A stretch of 64,000 bases of DNA, taken from NCBI RefSeq assembly GCF_003385115.1, contig NZ_QUNI01000003.1, positions 434,001 to 498,000 of the forward strand. Reading direction: 5' to 3'. This DNA comes from Flavobacterium aquicola. GTDB lineage: Bacteria > Bacteroidota > Bacteroidia > Flavobacteriales > Flavobacteriaceae. Position 1 is the stretch's first letter. Every line of letters starts with the position of its first letter. Under the pieces are notes generated by a model. The model was not told the DNA's origin and ran no database searches. It saw only the letters and a list, made by a program, of their open reading frames with translations. The position numbers were made by a program, and so were the translations under genes. Of the stretch, positions 55,301-63,838 are shown piece by piece.

Positions 55301-55508
55301 TACATTTCCTAAAAGTCTTACTTCAAAAATTGGTGTTCAAAGTTTAAAACTATATGTATCTGCCGAAAACCTAATTACATGGACTAAATATACAGGCTAT
55401 GATCCAGAGGTAAGTTCTTATGAACAAAACAATTTATATCCTGGAATTGATTTTGGAGCTTATCCAAATTCTAAAACGTTCATCACAGGATTAAACGTAA
55501 CTTTTTAA
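52377..55508 (+). CDS. SusC/RagA family TonB-linked outer-membrane protein, operon 2
   Basis: The 1043-residue SusC has a signal peptide, a carboxypeptidase-like domain ([22 protein letters not shown]), plug ([20 protein letters not shown] ... [28 protein letters not shown]) and barrel. By my reading there is no Cys and no Met other than the initiator, an extreme sulfur economy for a protein of this size. It shares the first 130 residues most closely with the operon 1 SusC and diverges in the barrel, which suggests a different ligand. Confidence 0.95.
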   Translation: [1043 protein letters not shown]

Positions 55509-55618
55509 GTAAAATAAAATATTGAGCAATGAAATAAGCATCAATATACATTAGCAGTAAATGCCAATGACACTATGCGAATTACATGTGGCCAATTAAA
55601 ATAATAAAATAGCAAAAG

Positions 55619-57091
55619 ATGAAAAAGATAATAATAACATTCATATTAAGTGCGGGTCTGTTTGTATCGTGCACCGACTTGGAGGTCACACCAACCTCTT
55701 TTACAACCGAAAATAATTTTTTTATAACTCAGGATGATGCTGTTGCCAGTGTAACTGCAGTGTACGCTTCTTTGAGTCTTGATCCGGGAGAGCAGAGTTT
55801 ATTCGGAAGAAACCTTTATTTCCTTACCGATATGGCTTCCGATTATGCTGCAGCAGGAGTTTCGGCTACAAATCCTCAGGTAAGAGCATTGAGCAGTTTG
55901 ACTCATGATGCCACTTCAGACCGTGTTCAGGTAGCTTGGCGCCAAATTTATGCCGGAATAAACAGAGCCAATGTGGCAATTGATAATATTCCAAAAGTAG
56001 CAGGTACCGATGCTGTAAAAACACGACTGATAAACGAAGCAAAATTCATCCGCGGACTGCTGTACTTTCAGGCAGTTCGTCTATGGGGCGGTGTGCCAAT
56101 AGTTTTACACGAGCCGACTTCGATTGATGTAGAAAGTCTAAAATCAAAAAGAGCCACGGTAGATGCTGTTTATGCACAGATTATTTTAGATTTAACAGCT
56201 GCAGAAAGCCTGCCTGCTGCTTATCCTGCGAATGAAGCCGGACGTGCCACTTCGGGAGCTGCAAAAGCGATTTTGACAAAAGTCTATCTGACTAGAAAAG
56301 ATTGGCCAAATGCTATTCTTAAAGCTAAAGAAGTTATCAATGGAGGTTACGGATATGCATTATTTGAAAATTTTGGGGATATATTCAATAAAGCAAAAAA
56401 GAATGGGAAAGAACATATTTTTTCTGTTCAGTTCGAAAGGAATCAGGCAGGAAACGGTTCCAGCGGAAGTACTTTTCAAGCGACTTCATTTACTGGATTC
56501 ACTGCAACAGAACCAGCTGATATTATTTCGGATGTAGCTTTGTTTTATGACATTTATGATGCAGAGGATACCAGAAGAGATGTGACTTATAAAAAGCAAT
56601 TATTGAATCCAGCCACGGGAACATTGTATACTTTCCCAAAGCCAATTTTTAGCAAATATCTTGATTTGACAAATTTAGCAACACCGGGAAATGTGGCGAT
56701 CAACTTCCCATTAATCCGCTATGCTGATATTTTATTGTCACTTGCAGAAGCTATTAATGAAAAAGACGGAGCAACTTTAGAAGCTCATGAACTTGTGAAT
56801 CAGGTAAGAAGAAGAGCTTTTGGAAAAGCAATCTCAACACCGGATGTAACAGTAGACTTAGTTGGTCTTACAACTGCTCAATTAAGAGATGCCATTCGAG
56901 AAGAACGCAAAAAAGAATTTGTGCAGGAAGGACAAAGATGGTTTGATTTGGTACGCTGGGGAACTTTGGTTACCGAAATCAAAAAAGTAACAGCAAAAAA
57001 CTCTGTTTCTGAAAGAAATAATTTGTACCCAATTCCTCAGAGTGAGCGAAATATAGATCCTGTAGGGTTGCCTCAGAATCCAGGTTATTAA
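55619..57091 (+). CDS. SusD/RagB family nutrient-binding outer-membrane lipoprotein, operon 2
   Basis: The 490-residue SusD-like lipoprotein has the lipobox FVSC. Helical signatures include NEAKFIRGLLYFQAVRLWGGVPIV, YADILLSLAEAINE and REERKKEFVQEGQRWFDLVRWG, and it ends NIDPVGLPQNPGY. The only Cys is the lipidated one, and Met occurs twice including the start. A 110-nt gap without a terminator separates it from susC. It is followed by a sulfatase after 18 nt. Confidence 0.94.
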   Translation: MKKIIITFILSAGLFVSCTDLEVTPTSFTTENNFFITQDDAVASVTAVYASLSLDPGEQSLFGRNLYFLTDMASDYAAAGVSATNPQVRALSSLTHDATSDRVQVAWRQIYAGINRANVAIDNIPKVAGTDAVKTRLINEAKFIRGLLYFQAVRLWGGVPIVLHEPTSIDVESLKSKRATVDAVYAQIILDLTAAESLPAAYPANEAGRATSGAAKAILTKVYLTRKDWPNAILKAKEVINGGYGYALFENFGDIFNKAKKNGKEHIFSVQFERNQAGNGSSGSTFQATSFTGFTATEPADIISDVALFYDIYDAEDTRRDVTYKKQLLNPATGTLYTFPKPIFSKYLDLTNLATPGNVAINFPLIRYADILLSLAEAINEKDGATLEAHELVNQVRRRAFGKAISTPDVTVDLVGLTTAQLRDAIREERKKEFVQEGQRWFDLVRWGTLVTEIKKVTAKNSVSERNNLYPIPQSERNIDPVGLPQNPGY

Positions 57092-57109
57092 TCTTTTAAG
57101 TTTCAAAAG

Positions 57110-59017
57110 ATGAAAAAAAACAAATACAATAGTACTATCAAAAGCCCGCAGAAAGGGCTTTTGATTACCGCTTTGCTTGTGGCTCAATTTGGCTTTGCCC
57201 AAAACAAACCCGATGCTGATTACAAGGGAGTTATCGGTAAAACATTGGCAGAATCAAAAGAGTATTGGCCTGAACCGGTTACAGCACCAAAAGGCGCGCC
57301 GAATGTTGTCTGGATTGTTTTAGATGATGTAGGATATGGAGCGTCAAGTGCTTTTGGAGGGCTGATAGATACACCAGTACTAGAGAGTCTTGCCAACAAT
57401 GGACTGAGATATACTAATTTTCACACTACAGCTATTTGTGCTCCTACACGCTCTGCTTTATTGACAGGAAGTAATTCTCATAAGGTCCATGTTGGCGGAT
57501 TCTCACATACAATTATGTCTGCGGGATTTCCGGGCTGGGATGGAAGACTGCCTTCAAAAAACGGAACAATTGCCGAGATTTTGCGTGACAAAGGATACAA
57601 CACTTTTGGCGTAGGCAAATATGGTATAACTCCAGATGAAGATGCCACAGATGCAGGACCGTTTGACAGATGGCCGACTGGTAAAGGTTTCGATCATTTC
57701 TTTGGTTTTTTAGGGTCGGCAACAGATCAGTATAAACCGGATCTGATAGAAGATCAGGCACACATTACGCCGGACGGAAGACACCTGAGCGAACAGATTA
57801 CTGATAAAGCAATCAGTTATATTACAAAACAGCAAAAAGCCGCTCCGGGAAAACCATTCTTTTTGTATTATTCTCCTGCAGCAGTTCATGCACCGCATCA
57901 GGTAGCAGCAAAATGGAGTGATGCTTACAAAGGAAAATTTGATGATGGCTGGGACGCTTACCGCGAAAAAACATTGGCCAATCAAAAGAAATTAGGAGTT
58001 ATTCCTGCCAATGCCGAACTGCCTGAACGTAATTCGCTTATTGCTGACTGGAAAAAACTAACAGCGGATCAAAAGAAAGTATATTCGAAATTCATGGAAG
58101 TATATGCCGGATATTTAACGTATACTGATTATGAAATTGGAAGATTGGTTAATTATCTGAAAGAGAGTAATCAATTGGATAATACTGTTGTTTTTGTTTT
58201 AATAGGTGACAACGGAGCCAGTAAAGAAGGGACATTGCAGGGAGCAGTTAACAGACAGACTTATGTAGCCGGAGAAACTGAAGAACAGGTTTTCCAGAAT
58301 AATTTAAACCGAATTGGCGAAATTGGAACTCCTCAAACTTATGCAAATTATCCTTTGGGCTGGGCACAAGCAACGAACACGCCTTTTAAATCTTGGAAAC
58401 AGGATGCTAATTCTGAAGGTGGAACGCACAATCCACTGATTGTTTATTATCCAAAAGGTATTAAAGAGAAAGGCGGTATCAGAAATCAGTACAGCCATGT
58501 AATTGATATCCTTCCGACTACTCTTGATGTTGTTGGGGTGAAAGCACCAGAATCTATCAGAGAAATTAAACAGGATACCATTCAGGGCTATTCATTTTAT
58601 AATTCTTTGAATGATGTCAAAGTGGTTTCGTCTCATAAAATCCAGCACTATTACATTTTTGGAGCCAGATCAATTTACAATGATGGCTGGAAAGCGGCAG
58701 CAGCACATCATCCAAACTCAATCGAAGTGAAAGAGGCATTGAATGATAAAACAAAAGCAAATGTTTTGAATGCTGATTTTGACAAAGATGTTTGGGAATT
58801 ATACAATATCAATGAAGATTTCAACGAAAGAAAAGATCTGGCTAAGAAATATCCTGAAAAACTAGCTGAATTGAAGAAACTGTTTGATGAACAGGCTAAG
58901 AAAAACAATCTGTATCCATTAATTGACTGGTCGGATGTTTACCAAAGAAAAATACACAGAACACAGGCTACAGAAGGACAGTCTGCTGTAGAATTACTGT
59001 ACAAAGCAAATAAGTAA
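57110..59017 (+). CDS. formylglycine-type arylsulfatase (CAPTR), operon 2 copy A
   Basis: The 635-residue sulfatase has the CAPTRSALLTG signature with Cys110, the variant also seen in Pseudomonas-type arylsulfatases. The metal motif is VLDDVGYGASS, with GKYGITPDEDATDAGPFDRWPTGKGFDHFFGF and IGDNGASKEG further on. Its only Cys is the catalytic one, with three Met in total. It is a close paralogue of the gene at 60554; both share unusual stretches such as PDADYKGVIGKTLAESKEYW. It is probably secreted to the periplasm (QFGFAQ cleavage region). Confidence 0.95.
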   Translation: MKKNKYNSTIKSPQKGLLITALLVAQFGFAQNKPDADYKGVIGKTLAESKEYWPEPVTAPKGAPNVVWIVLDDVGYGASSAFGGLIDTPVLESLANNGLRYTNFHTTAICAPTRSALLTGSNSHKVHVGGFSHTIMSAGFPGWDGRLPSKNGTIAEILRDKGYNTFGVGKYGITPDEDATDAGPFDRWPTGKGFDHFFGFLGSATDQYKPDLIEDQAHITPDGRHLSEQITDKAISYITKQQKAAPGKPFFLYYSPAAVHAPHQVAAKWSDAYKGKFDDGWDAYREKTLANQKKLGVIPANAELPERNSLIADWKKLTADQKKVYSKFMEVYAGYLTYTDYEIGRLVNYLKESNQLDNTVVFVLIGDNGASKEGTLQGAVNRQTYVAGETEEQVFQNNLNRIGEIGTPQTYANYPLGWAQATNTPFKSWKQDANSEGGTHNPLIVYYPKGIKEKGGIRNQYSHVIDILPTTLDVVGVKAPESIREIKQDTIQGYSFYNSLNDVKVVSSHKIQHYYIFGARSIYNDGWKAAAAHHPNSIEVKEALNDKTKANVLNADFDKDVWELYNINEDFNERKDLAKKYPEKLAELKKLFDEQAKKNNLYPLIDWSDVYQRKIHRTQATEGQSAVELLYKANK

Positions 59018-59026
59018 AACTGTTTT

Positions 59027-59056
59027 AGAGCTGTAGAATTTAAATTCGACAGCTCT
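59027..59056 (+). promoter_or_regulatory. intercistronic hairpin after sulfatase A
   Basis: AGAGCTGT / ACAGCTCT (8 bp) plus an inner GAATTT / AAATTC form a stem between cistrons, without a T-run. It is a likely mRNA stability or processing element. Confidence 0.55.
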
Positions 59057-59076
59057 GAAATTTAAAAAAATAAGAT

Positions 59077-59628
59077 ATGTCAACAACAAAAAACATAACA
59101 AGAAAAGGTATCTACGGAGTAGCTGTCGTTCTGTTAGCGGTAGTTTTTTACTACCTCACGATTTGGGTTACGCCTTATTATGTGCAAAATAAAATTGCAT
59201 CGCAAAGAAGTCCTGATGTTAATACTTTGAGATTTGCAAAAAGACCTTCGCCGGAAAATAACAGGGTAGTTCCTCTGCCTAATCCTGATTTTTTATATTC
59301 TTCTATCAATTACGATATTAAGGACAGTGTTTTAAAAATTACAGGAAAAGTTCCAGATTCTACTTATTGGTCTATAGCAGCTTATCAATCTAATACAACT
59401 AATTTTTTTGTTGCAAATGACAGTCAGGCTGATGGTAATTTTGAATATTATTTGGCTGAAGAAGGAAGTACTTCTGCTTTGCTGAAAGATATTCCGAAAG
59501 AAAAAATAATTTACAGCCCAACTGCAAGCGGATTGATATTGTTTCGCTATTTAATATCAAAAGCATATCCGTTTAATACACTTGTCGATTTACAGCACAG
59601 TGTTAAAGCAGAAAAATTAGCTGAATAA
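59077..59628 (+). CDS. DUF1254-like membrane-anchored protein
   Basis: The 183-residue product has one N-terminal helix (GIYGVAVVLLAVVFYYLTIWV) and then a DUF1254-type domain: PLPNPDFLYSSINYDIKDSVLKI and PDSTYWSIAAYQSNTTNFF. In many bacteria DUF1254 and DUF1214 form one protein; here they are two adjacent genes. The family function is unknown. No Cys and only the initiator Met occur. It lies 60 nt behind the sulfatase, and the next gene starts 23 nt later. Confidence 0.8.
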   Translation: MSTTKNITRKGIYGVAVVLLAVVFYYLTIWVTPYYVQNKIASQRSPDVNTLRFAKRPSPENNRVVPLPNPDFLYSSINYDIKDSVLKITGKVPDSTYWSIAAYQSNTTNFFVANDSQADGNFEYYLAEEGSTSALLKDIPKEKIIYSPTASGLILFRYLISKAYPFNTLVDLQHSVKAEKLAE

Positions 59629-59650
59629 TTTTAACTTAAAAACATTCAAA

Positions 59651-60244
59651 ATGGCTTTAAATACAAAAACACAAAAACGTATTATCTTGTCTTTATCCGT
59701 AATTGCAGCAATAGCTGCGGGGATTGGGAGTGCTGTTTACAGTATTCGGACTTGGAAAAACAGTTCACAGGACAACATAGGAAACTGGCAGACTATAGGA
59801 AAAGACAAAGATGTAAATAACGCCGATTTATTGTCGATAGCACAAATATCAGTTTATGCGACTTATCCATTGACAAAGAAAGAAGTGATTTATCTGAACA
59901 CAAGTACAGACAGCGATGGGAACGTGATTGATCCAAAATCAGATTACGTTATAAGCGGGAAAAAATTCGATGCCAGATATTGGAGTATTACAGCGTATGA
60001 TCAGGATGGCTTTTTGATAAAAAATCCTGTTGAGAAATACAGTTACAATTTTGAGGATGTAAAATATGAAAAAGACAGTACTTCTTATAAAATAAACTTA
60101 TCAGCTGTTAAGAAAGATTCCAATTGGCTTCCGACGGCCGGAGCTCAAAAAATAGGTTTGGTGATACGATTGTATCAGCCATCAGATGAACTTAGAAATA
60201 ATTTGAATAAGGAAAGTCTTCCGATAATTCAAAAGGTAAAGTAG
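59651..60244 (+). CDS. DUF1214-like membrane-anchored protein
   Basis: The 197-residue product has an N-terminal helix (IILSLSVIAAIAAGIGSAVYSI) and a DUF1214-type domain (DARYWSITAYDQDGFLIKNPVEKYSYN ... NWLPTAGAQKIGLVIRLYQPSDE). It forms a split pair with the preceding DUF1254-like protein. It has no Cys and only the initiator Met. Between two sulfatases, the pair may shape the substrate or product path at the membrane. That is inference from position. Confidence 0.8.
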   Translation: MALNTKTQKRIILSLSVIAAIAAGIGSAVYSIRTWKNSSQDNIGNWQTIGKDKDVNNADLLSIAQISVYATYPLTKKEVIYLNTSTDSDGNVIDPKSDYVISGKKFDARYWSITAYDQDGFLIKNPVEKYSYNFEDVKYEKDSTSYKINLSAVKKDSNWLPTAGAQKIGLVIRLYQPSDELRNNLNKESLPIIQKVK

Positions 60245-60275
60245 TTTTAAAGAATCAACCTTGAAATCGAAGAAA

Positions 60276-60365
60276 ATGAAATCTATTTGGACAATTGGTT
60301 ATCTGTTTCTCTTATTGGTTTTGATGGGGGTCTTTTCTATAATTCGTTTTTTGGAAAAGCACTAA
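60276..60365 (+). CDS. small membrane protein, 29 aa
   Basis: A short frame (MKSIWTIGYLFLLLVLMGVFSIIRFLEKH) made almost entirely of one membrane helix with a charged end lies 31 nt after the DUF1214 gene. A second tiny membrane ORF occupies the analogous place before the desaturase, which supports both. I do not recognise the family. Confidence 0.5.
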   Translation: MKSIWTIGYLFLLLVLMGVFSIIRFLEKH

Positions 60366-60553
60366 AATTCACCGCTAAAAAATAAATTAACAACAGCTGT
60401 TATTGTTCTATATTTTTTAAAGTTGCCGTAAATTTATTATTTAAAATTATACTAAATCTATAGGATTAATTAAATTAAAATATCTGATTGCCTAAAATTA
60501 ATGAAACAACAGCCCGGAAGTGGGTTTACTAATAATCTATAACAAACAAAACC

Positions 60554-62470
60554 ATGAAAAAATTTAAACTTAACACAAAGCTGAAAACTCCCCAGAAAGG
60601 ATTTTTATTTACAGCTTTACTCGCTGCCCAGCTGGGTATTTCACAAAATAAGCCGGACGCCGATTATAATGGAGTTATTGGTAAAACATTAGCTGAATCC
60701 AAAGAATATTGGCCAGAGCCTGTAAAAGCTCCAAAAGGTGCTCCTAACATTGTCTGGATATTGCTTGATGACGTGGGTTTTGGAGCTTCAAGTTCTTTTG
60801 GAGGTTTAATCGAAACACCAACTTTTGATGCTCTTGCAAATAACGGACTGCGTTATACCAACTTTCATACGACAGCAATTTGTGCGCCAACACGTGCAGC
60901 ATTATTGACAGGAAGAAATTCAGGAAGAGTTCATGTCAGCGGATTTTCACACACCATTTTATCAGCAGGTTTCCCAGGCTGGGACGGAAGAATTCCATCT
61001 GATAAAGGTACAATTGCCGAGATTTTAAGAGAGAATGGATACAACACTTTTGCAGTAGGTAAATATGGCGTTACACCAGATGAAGATGCTACTGATGCTG
61101 GTCCATTCGACAGATGGCCAACCGGAAAAGGATTCGATCACTTTTATGGTTTCTTAGGTTCTCAGACCGATCAGTACAACCCGGATTTGGTAGAAGATCA
61201 GACACATATCAAGTCTGATGGACGCCATTTAAATGAACTGATTACAGACAAAGCGATTAGTTATATTACTAAACAGCAAAAAGCAGCACCTGGAAAACCA
61301 TTCTTTTTGTACTATGCACCGGGAGCAGCTCATGCACCGCATCAAGTGGAAGCTTCTTGGAGCGATGCCTATAAAGGAAAATTTGACGAAGGCTGGGATG
61401 TTTACCGTGAAAAAGTATTAGCAAACCAAAAGAAATTGGGTGTAATACCTGCTAATGCTGTATTGCCAGAACGTAATCCAATTATTGGAGAATGGAAAAA
61501 ATTATCTCCGGACCAAAAGAAAGTATACGCCAGATTTATGGAAGTCTATGCAGGATACCTTACATACACAGACCACGAAATTGGAAGAGTTGTAAATTAT
61601 CTGAAAGAAACCAATCAATTAGATAACACTTTGATTTTTGTTGCCATTGGTGATAACGGAGCTAGTAAAGAAGGTAGTCAGGTAGGTACAATCAGCCAGA
61701 GTCTTTTTTCTCAGGGAGTTACTGATGAGCAAAATCTTCAGTCTAATTTGGCTAAAATTGGAGAGATTGGTACTGCAAAAGGGTTGAATACAAATTATCC
61801 GTTAGGCTGGGCACAGGCTACGAATGCACCGTTCAAAAACTGGAAACAAGACGCACAGTCAGAAGGCGGAACGCGTAATCCGCTGATTGTTTTTTATCCA
61901 AAAGGAATTAAAGATAAAGGAGGAATCAGAAATCAATACAGCCACGTAACAGATATTCTTCCTACTACGCTGGATATTGCAGGAATCAAAGCACCTGAAA
62001 CAATCAAAGAAATTAAGCAGGATATTATTCAGGGTTCGTCTTTATATGCTTCTTTAAATGATGCTAAAGCCGAATCATTACATAAAGTGCAGTATTACTA
62101 TATCTTCGGAAACAGAGCTATCTACAAAGACGGATGGAAAGCGGCTGCAGCACATGCAAATCCTTTTACTTCTCCAAGTGCTGCTGGCAAAAATCAAGTA
62201 CCGTCACCAAGCAATTTTGACACTGATGTTTGGGAATTATACAACCTGAACGAAGATTTTAACGAGCGCAATAATTTGGCTAAAAAATACCCTGAAAAAT
62301 TGGAAGAACTTAAAAAACTGTTCGAGGAGCAGGCCAAAGAGAATAATGTTTATCCATTAATCGACTGGCAGGATGTATTAGGAAGAAAAATACACAATCC
62401 TACAGGAGACAAAAATCAAAATCTTCAGGAACTGATTCATAAAGCAACTCAGGCAGGAAGCAGTAATTAA
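60554..62470 (+). CDS. formylglycine-type arylsulfatase (CAPTR), operon 2 copy B
   Basis: The 638-residue paralogue of the sulfatase at 57110 is highly similar along the whole length, with CAPTRAALLTG and Cys110. Motifs LLDDVGFGASS, GKYGVTPDEDATDAGPFDRWP and IGDNGASKEG are kept. The regions around 375-400 and 540-560 differ most and may set substrate range. It has one Cys (catalytic) and two Met. It arose by duplication within the operon, with DUF1254/DUF1214 genes now between the copies. Confidence 0.95.
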   Translation: MKKFKLNTKLKTPQKGFLFTALLAAQLGISQNKPDADYNGVIGKTLAESKEYWPEPVKAPKGAPNIVWILLDDVGFGASSSFGGLIETPTFDALANNGLRYTNFHTTAICAPTRAALLTGRNSGRVHVSGFSHTILSAGFPGWDGRIPSDKGTIAEILRENGYNTFAVGKYGVTPDEDATDAGPFDRWPTGKGFDHFYGFLGSQTDQYNPDLVEDQTHIKSDGRHLNELITDKAISYITKQQKAAPGKPFFLYYAPGAAHAPHQVEASWSDAYKGKFDEGWDVYREKVLANQKKLGVIPANAVLPERNPIIGEWKKLSPDQKKVYARFMEVYAGYLTYTDHEIGRVVNYLKETNQLDNTLIFVAIGDNGASKEGSQVGTISQSLFSQGVTDEQNLQSNLAKIGEIGTAKGLNTNYPLGWAQATNAPFKNWKQDAQSEGGTRNPLIVFYPKGIKDKGGIRNQYSHVTDILPTTLDIAGIKAPETIKEIKQDIIQGSSLYASLNDAKAESLHKVQYYYIFGNRAIYKDGWKAAAAHANPFTSPSAAGKNQVPSPSNFDTDVWELYNLNEDFNERNNLAKKYPEKLEELKKLFEEQAKENNVYPLIDWQDVLGRKIHNPTGDKNQNLQELIHKATQAGSSN

Positions 62471-62480
62471 TTAGATTGGA

Positions 62481-62511
62481 GACCTAGCAGGTTTTTAAAA
62501 CCTGTTAGGTC
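62481..62511 (+). repeat. intercistronic inverted repeat (GACCTA...TAGGTC)
   Basis: GACCTAGCAGGTTTT pairs with AAACCTGTTAGGTC through a nearly complete stem, with no T-run after it. The wording looks like a widespread flavobacterial intergenic palindrome. It may act as an mRNA stabiliser between sulfatase B and the following genes. Confidence 0.6.
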
Positions 62512-62587
62512 TAATCGGAAGAAAGGAGTGATATTTTCATTTTTGATTCTGATTAATTGTTATACACTAATCATTAAAATAAAAAAA

Positions 62588-62707
62588 ATGAAACTAATAG
62601 ATTTTCAAATAATAGGAAAGAAGATTATCGTAGGACTGATTGTCTTTTTTGTGCCGCTGCTCATTTTAGCAGGCGGTTTAGCATTAGTAAATCAACTTTT
62701 AAAATAA
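62588..62707 (+). CDS. small membrane protein, 39 aa
   Basis: A 39-codon frame (MKLIDFQIIGKKIIVGLIVF...) has one helix and ends VNQLLK, 6 nt before the desaturase start codon. The tight spacing and A-rich start context favour translation. Its position before the desaturase mirrors the 29-aa ORF before sulfatase B. Function unknown. Confidence 0.6.
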   Translation: MKLIDFQIIGKKIIVGLIVFFVPLLILAGGLALVNQLLK

Positions 62708-62713
62708 GGAATC

Positions 62714-63772
62714 ATGGCATTAGATAAAACAAAATTAAAAAGAGATTTAGGCATCAGTCTATTTATTTACACCTTGCCGGTTTTGGCAATCTACCTTTAT
62801 TTTAAATTAAATAATGGTATAGCTGCAGAATCACATCTTACCTTACCATCGTACTTAGAATTTCTCCAGCCTGTTTTTACCAATATAAGAAGCTGGGGAT
62901 TAATTGTATTTGCGATTGTTTTAGGTATTATCGAGTTTGGCGCAGGTTTATATGATGACCAATGGACAGGAAGAGAGCGTAAAATAGATATTATTTGTTT
63001 TTTGGCTCCTAAATTACTTCTGCCGCCAGTAACAGCTTATTTTAGCTTAACGGTACTGCCTTATTTGATTCCAAATCTGGCTAATACGCTTTCTTGGGTT
63101 CCTTTTTGGGGAGGCTTTTTCCTGATTGCCATTGCCGATGATTTAACGCAGTACTGGTACCACCGTTTACATCATCAAGTACCTTTTTTATGGCGTTTTC
63201 ATAGAACTCATCATTCAGCTCCGTACATGGGAATGGCAATGGCGTCAAGACAAAACTTCATTTACACGGTGTTTTTCTCCCAAATTTACTTAACGGCTAC
63301 ATTGACGTATTTGGGATTGGGACTTCCGGCCTTATTTGTTTTGGTAGTGAAAAGTTTTATCACTTTGGGAGCGCATTCCAGTCTTGCTTGGGACAAACCT
63401 TTTTACAAATACAGAATTTTACATCCAATTGCGTGGGTTTTGGAACGCCTAATTTCGACTCCTGCAACACATCACGCGCATCATGCTGATACCAGCGGAG
63501 ATGGTGTAGGACATTTTAAAGGCAACTTTGGAAACATGTTTTTCCTATGGGACGTAATGTTCGGAACAGGTTTAATCACTCGTAAATTCCCTGAATCATA
63601 TGGAACTAAAACATACAAAAGCGAGGAATGGCAGGCACAGTTTCTTTGGCCGATATTCAAATCTAAAATTGAAGGAAGCCCTTTGGCTGATGGAGTTCTT
63701 TCTCTGCCGGTTTCTCAAAAAGGAGAGACTGTTTCAACAAATAAAAACATTTACGAACCAGTTCAATCGTAA
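62714..63772 (+). CDS. sterol desaturase / fatty acid hydroxylase family membrane protein
   Basis: The 352-residue diiron membrane oxygenase has the three His clusters: YWYHRLHH (His150, 153, 154), FHRTHH (163, 166, 167) and THHAHHAD near residue 255, plus several helices. Such enzymes hydroxylate or desaturate lipids, sterols or alkyl chains, and some open ether-lipid bonds. Within a sulfatase operon it may act on the alcohol released from an alkyl or steroid sulfate. That is inference. A near-identical N-terminus begins again at 63839. Confidence 0.9.
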   Translation: MALDKTKLKRDLGISLFIYTLPVLAIYLYFKLNNGIAAESHLTLPSYLEFLQPVFTNIRSWGLIVFAIVLGIIEFGAGLYDDQWTGRERKIDIICFLAPKLLLPPVTAYFSLTVLPYLIPNLANTLSWVPFWGGFFLIAIADDLTQYWYHRLHHQVPFLWRFHRTHHSAPYMGMAMASRQNFIYTVFFSQIYLTATLTYLGLGLPALFVLVVKSFITLGAHSSLAWDKPFYKYRILHPIAWVLERLISTPATHHAHHADTSGDGVGHFKGNFGNMFFLWDVMFGTGLITRKFPESYGTKTYKSEEWQAQFLWPIFKSKIEGSPLADGVLSLPVSQKGETVSTNKNIYEPVQS

Positions 63773-63786
63773 AAAATAAACATATT

Positions 63787-63825
63787 CAGAGTTATTAAAC
63801 ATTCAGTTTGATAGCTCTGTTTTTT
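63787..63825 (+). terminator. hairpin with T-run between the two desaturase genes
   Basis: CAGAGTTATTAAAC pairs with GTTTGATAGCTCTG (14 bp, two G-T pairs) around ATTCA, followed by six T. It ends only 13 nt before the next start codon, so partial termination within the operon is likely. Confidence 0.7.
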
Positions 63826-63838
63826 AAAATAAGAAATC

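Noticed and set aside
55509..55618. Ten-codon ORF with one Cys codon between susC and susD of operon 2
   Set aside because: A single Cys codon, with no matching ORF in the susC-susD gap of operon 1; probably chance.
60480..60553. Thirteen-codon ORF (MKQQPGSGFTNNL) before sulfatase B as a further leader peptide
   Set aside because: It has no Cys codon, no counterpart at the other sulfatase, and no conserved hairpin at matching distance.
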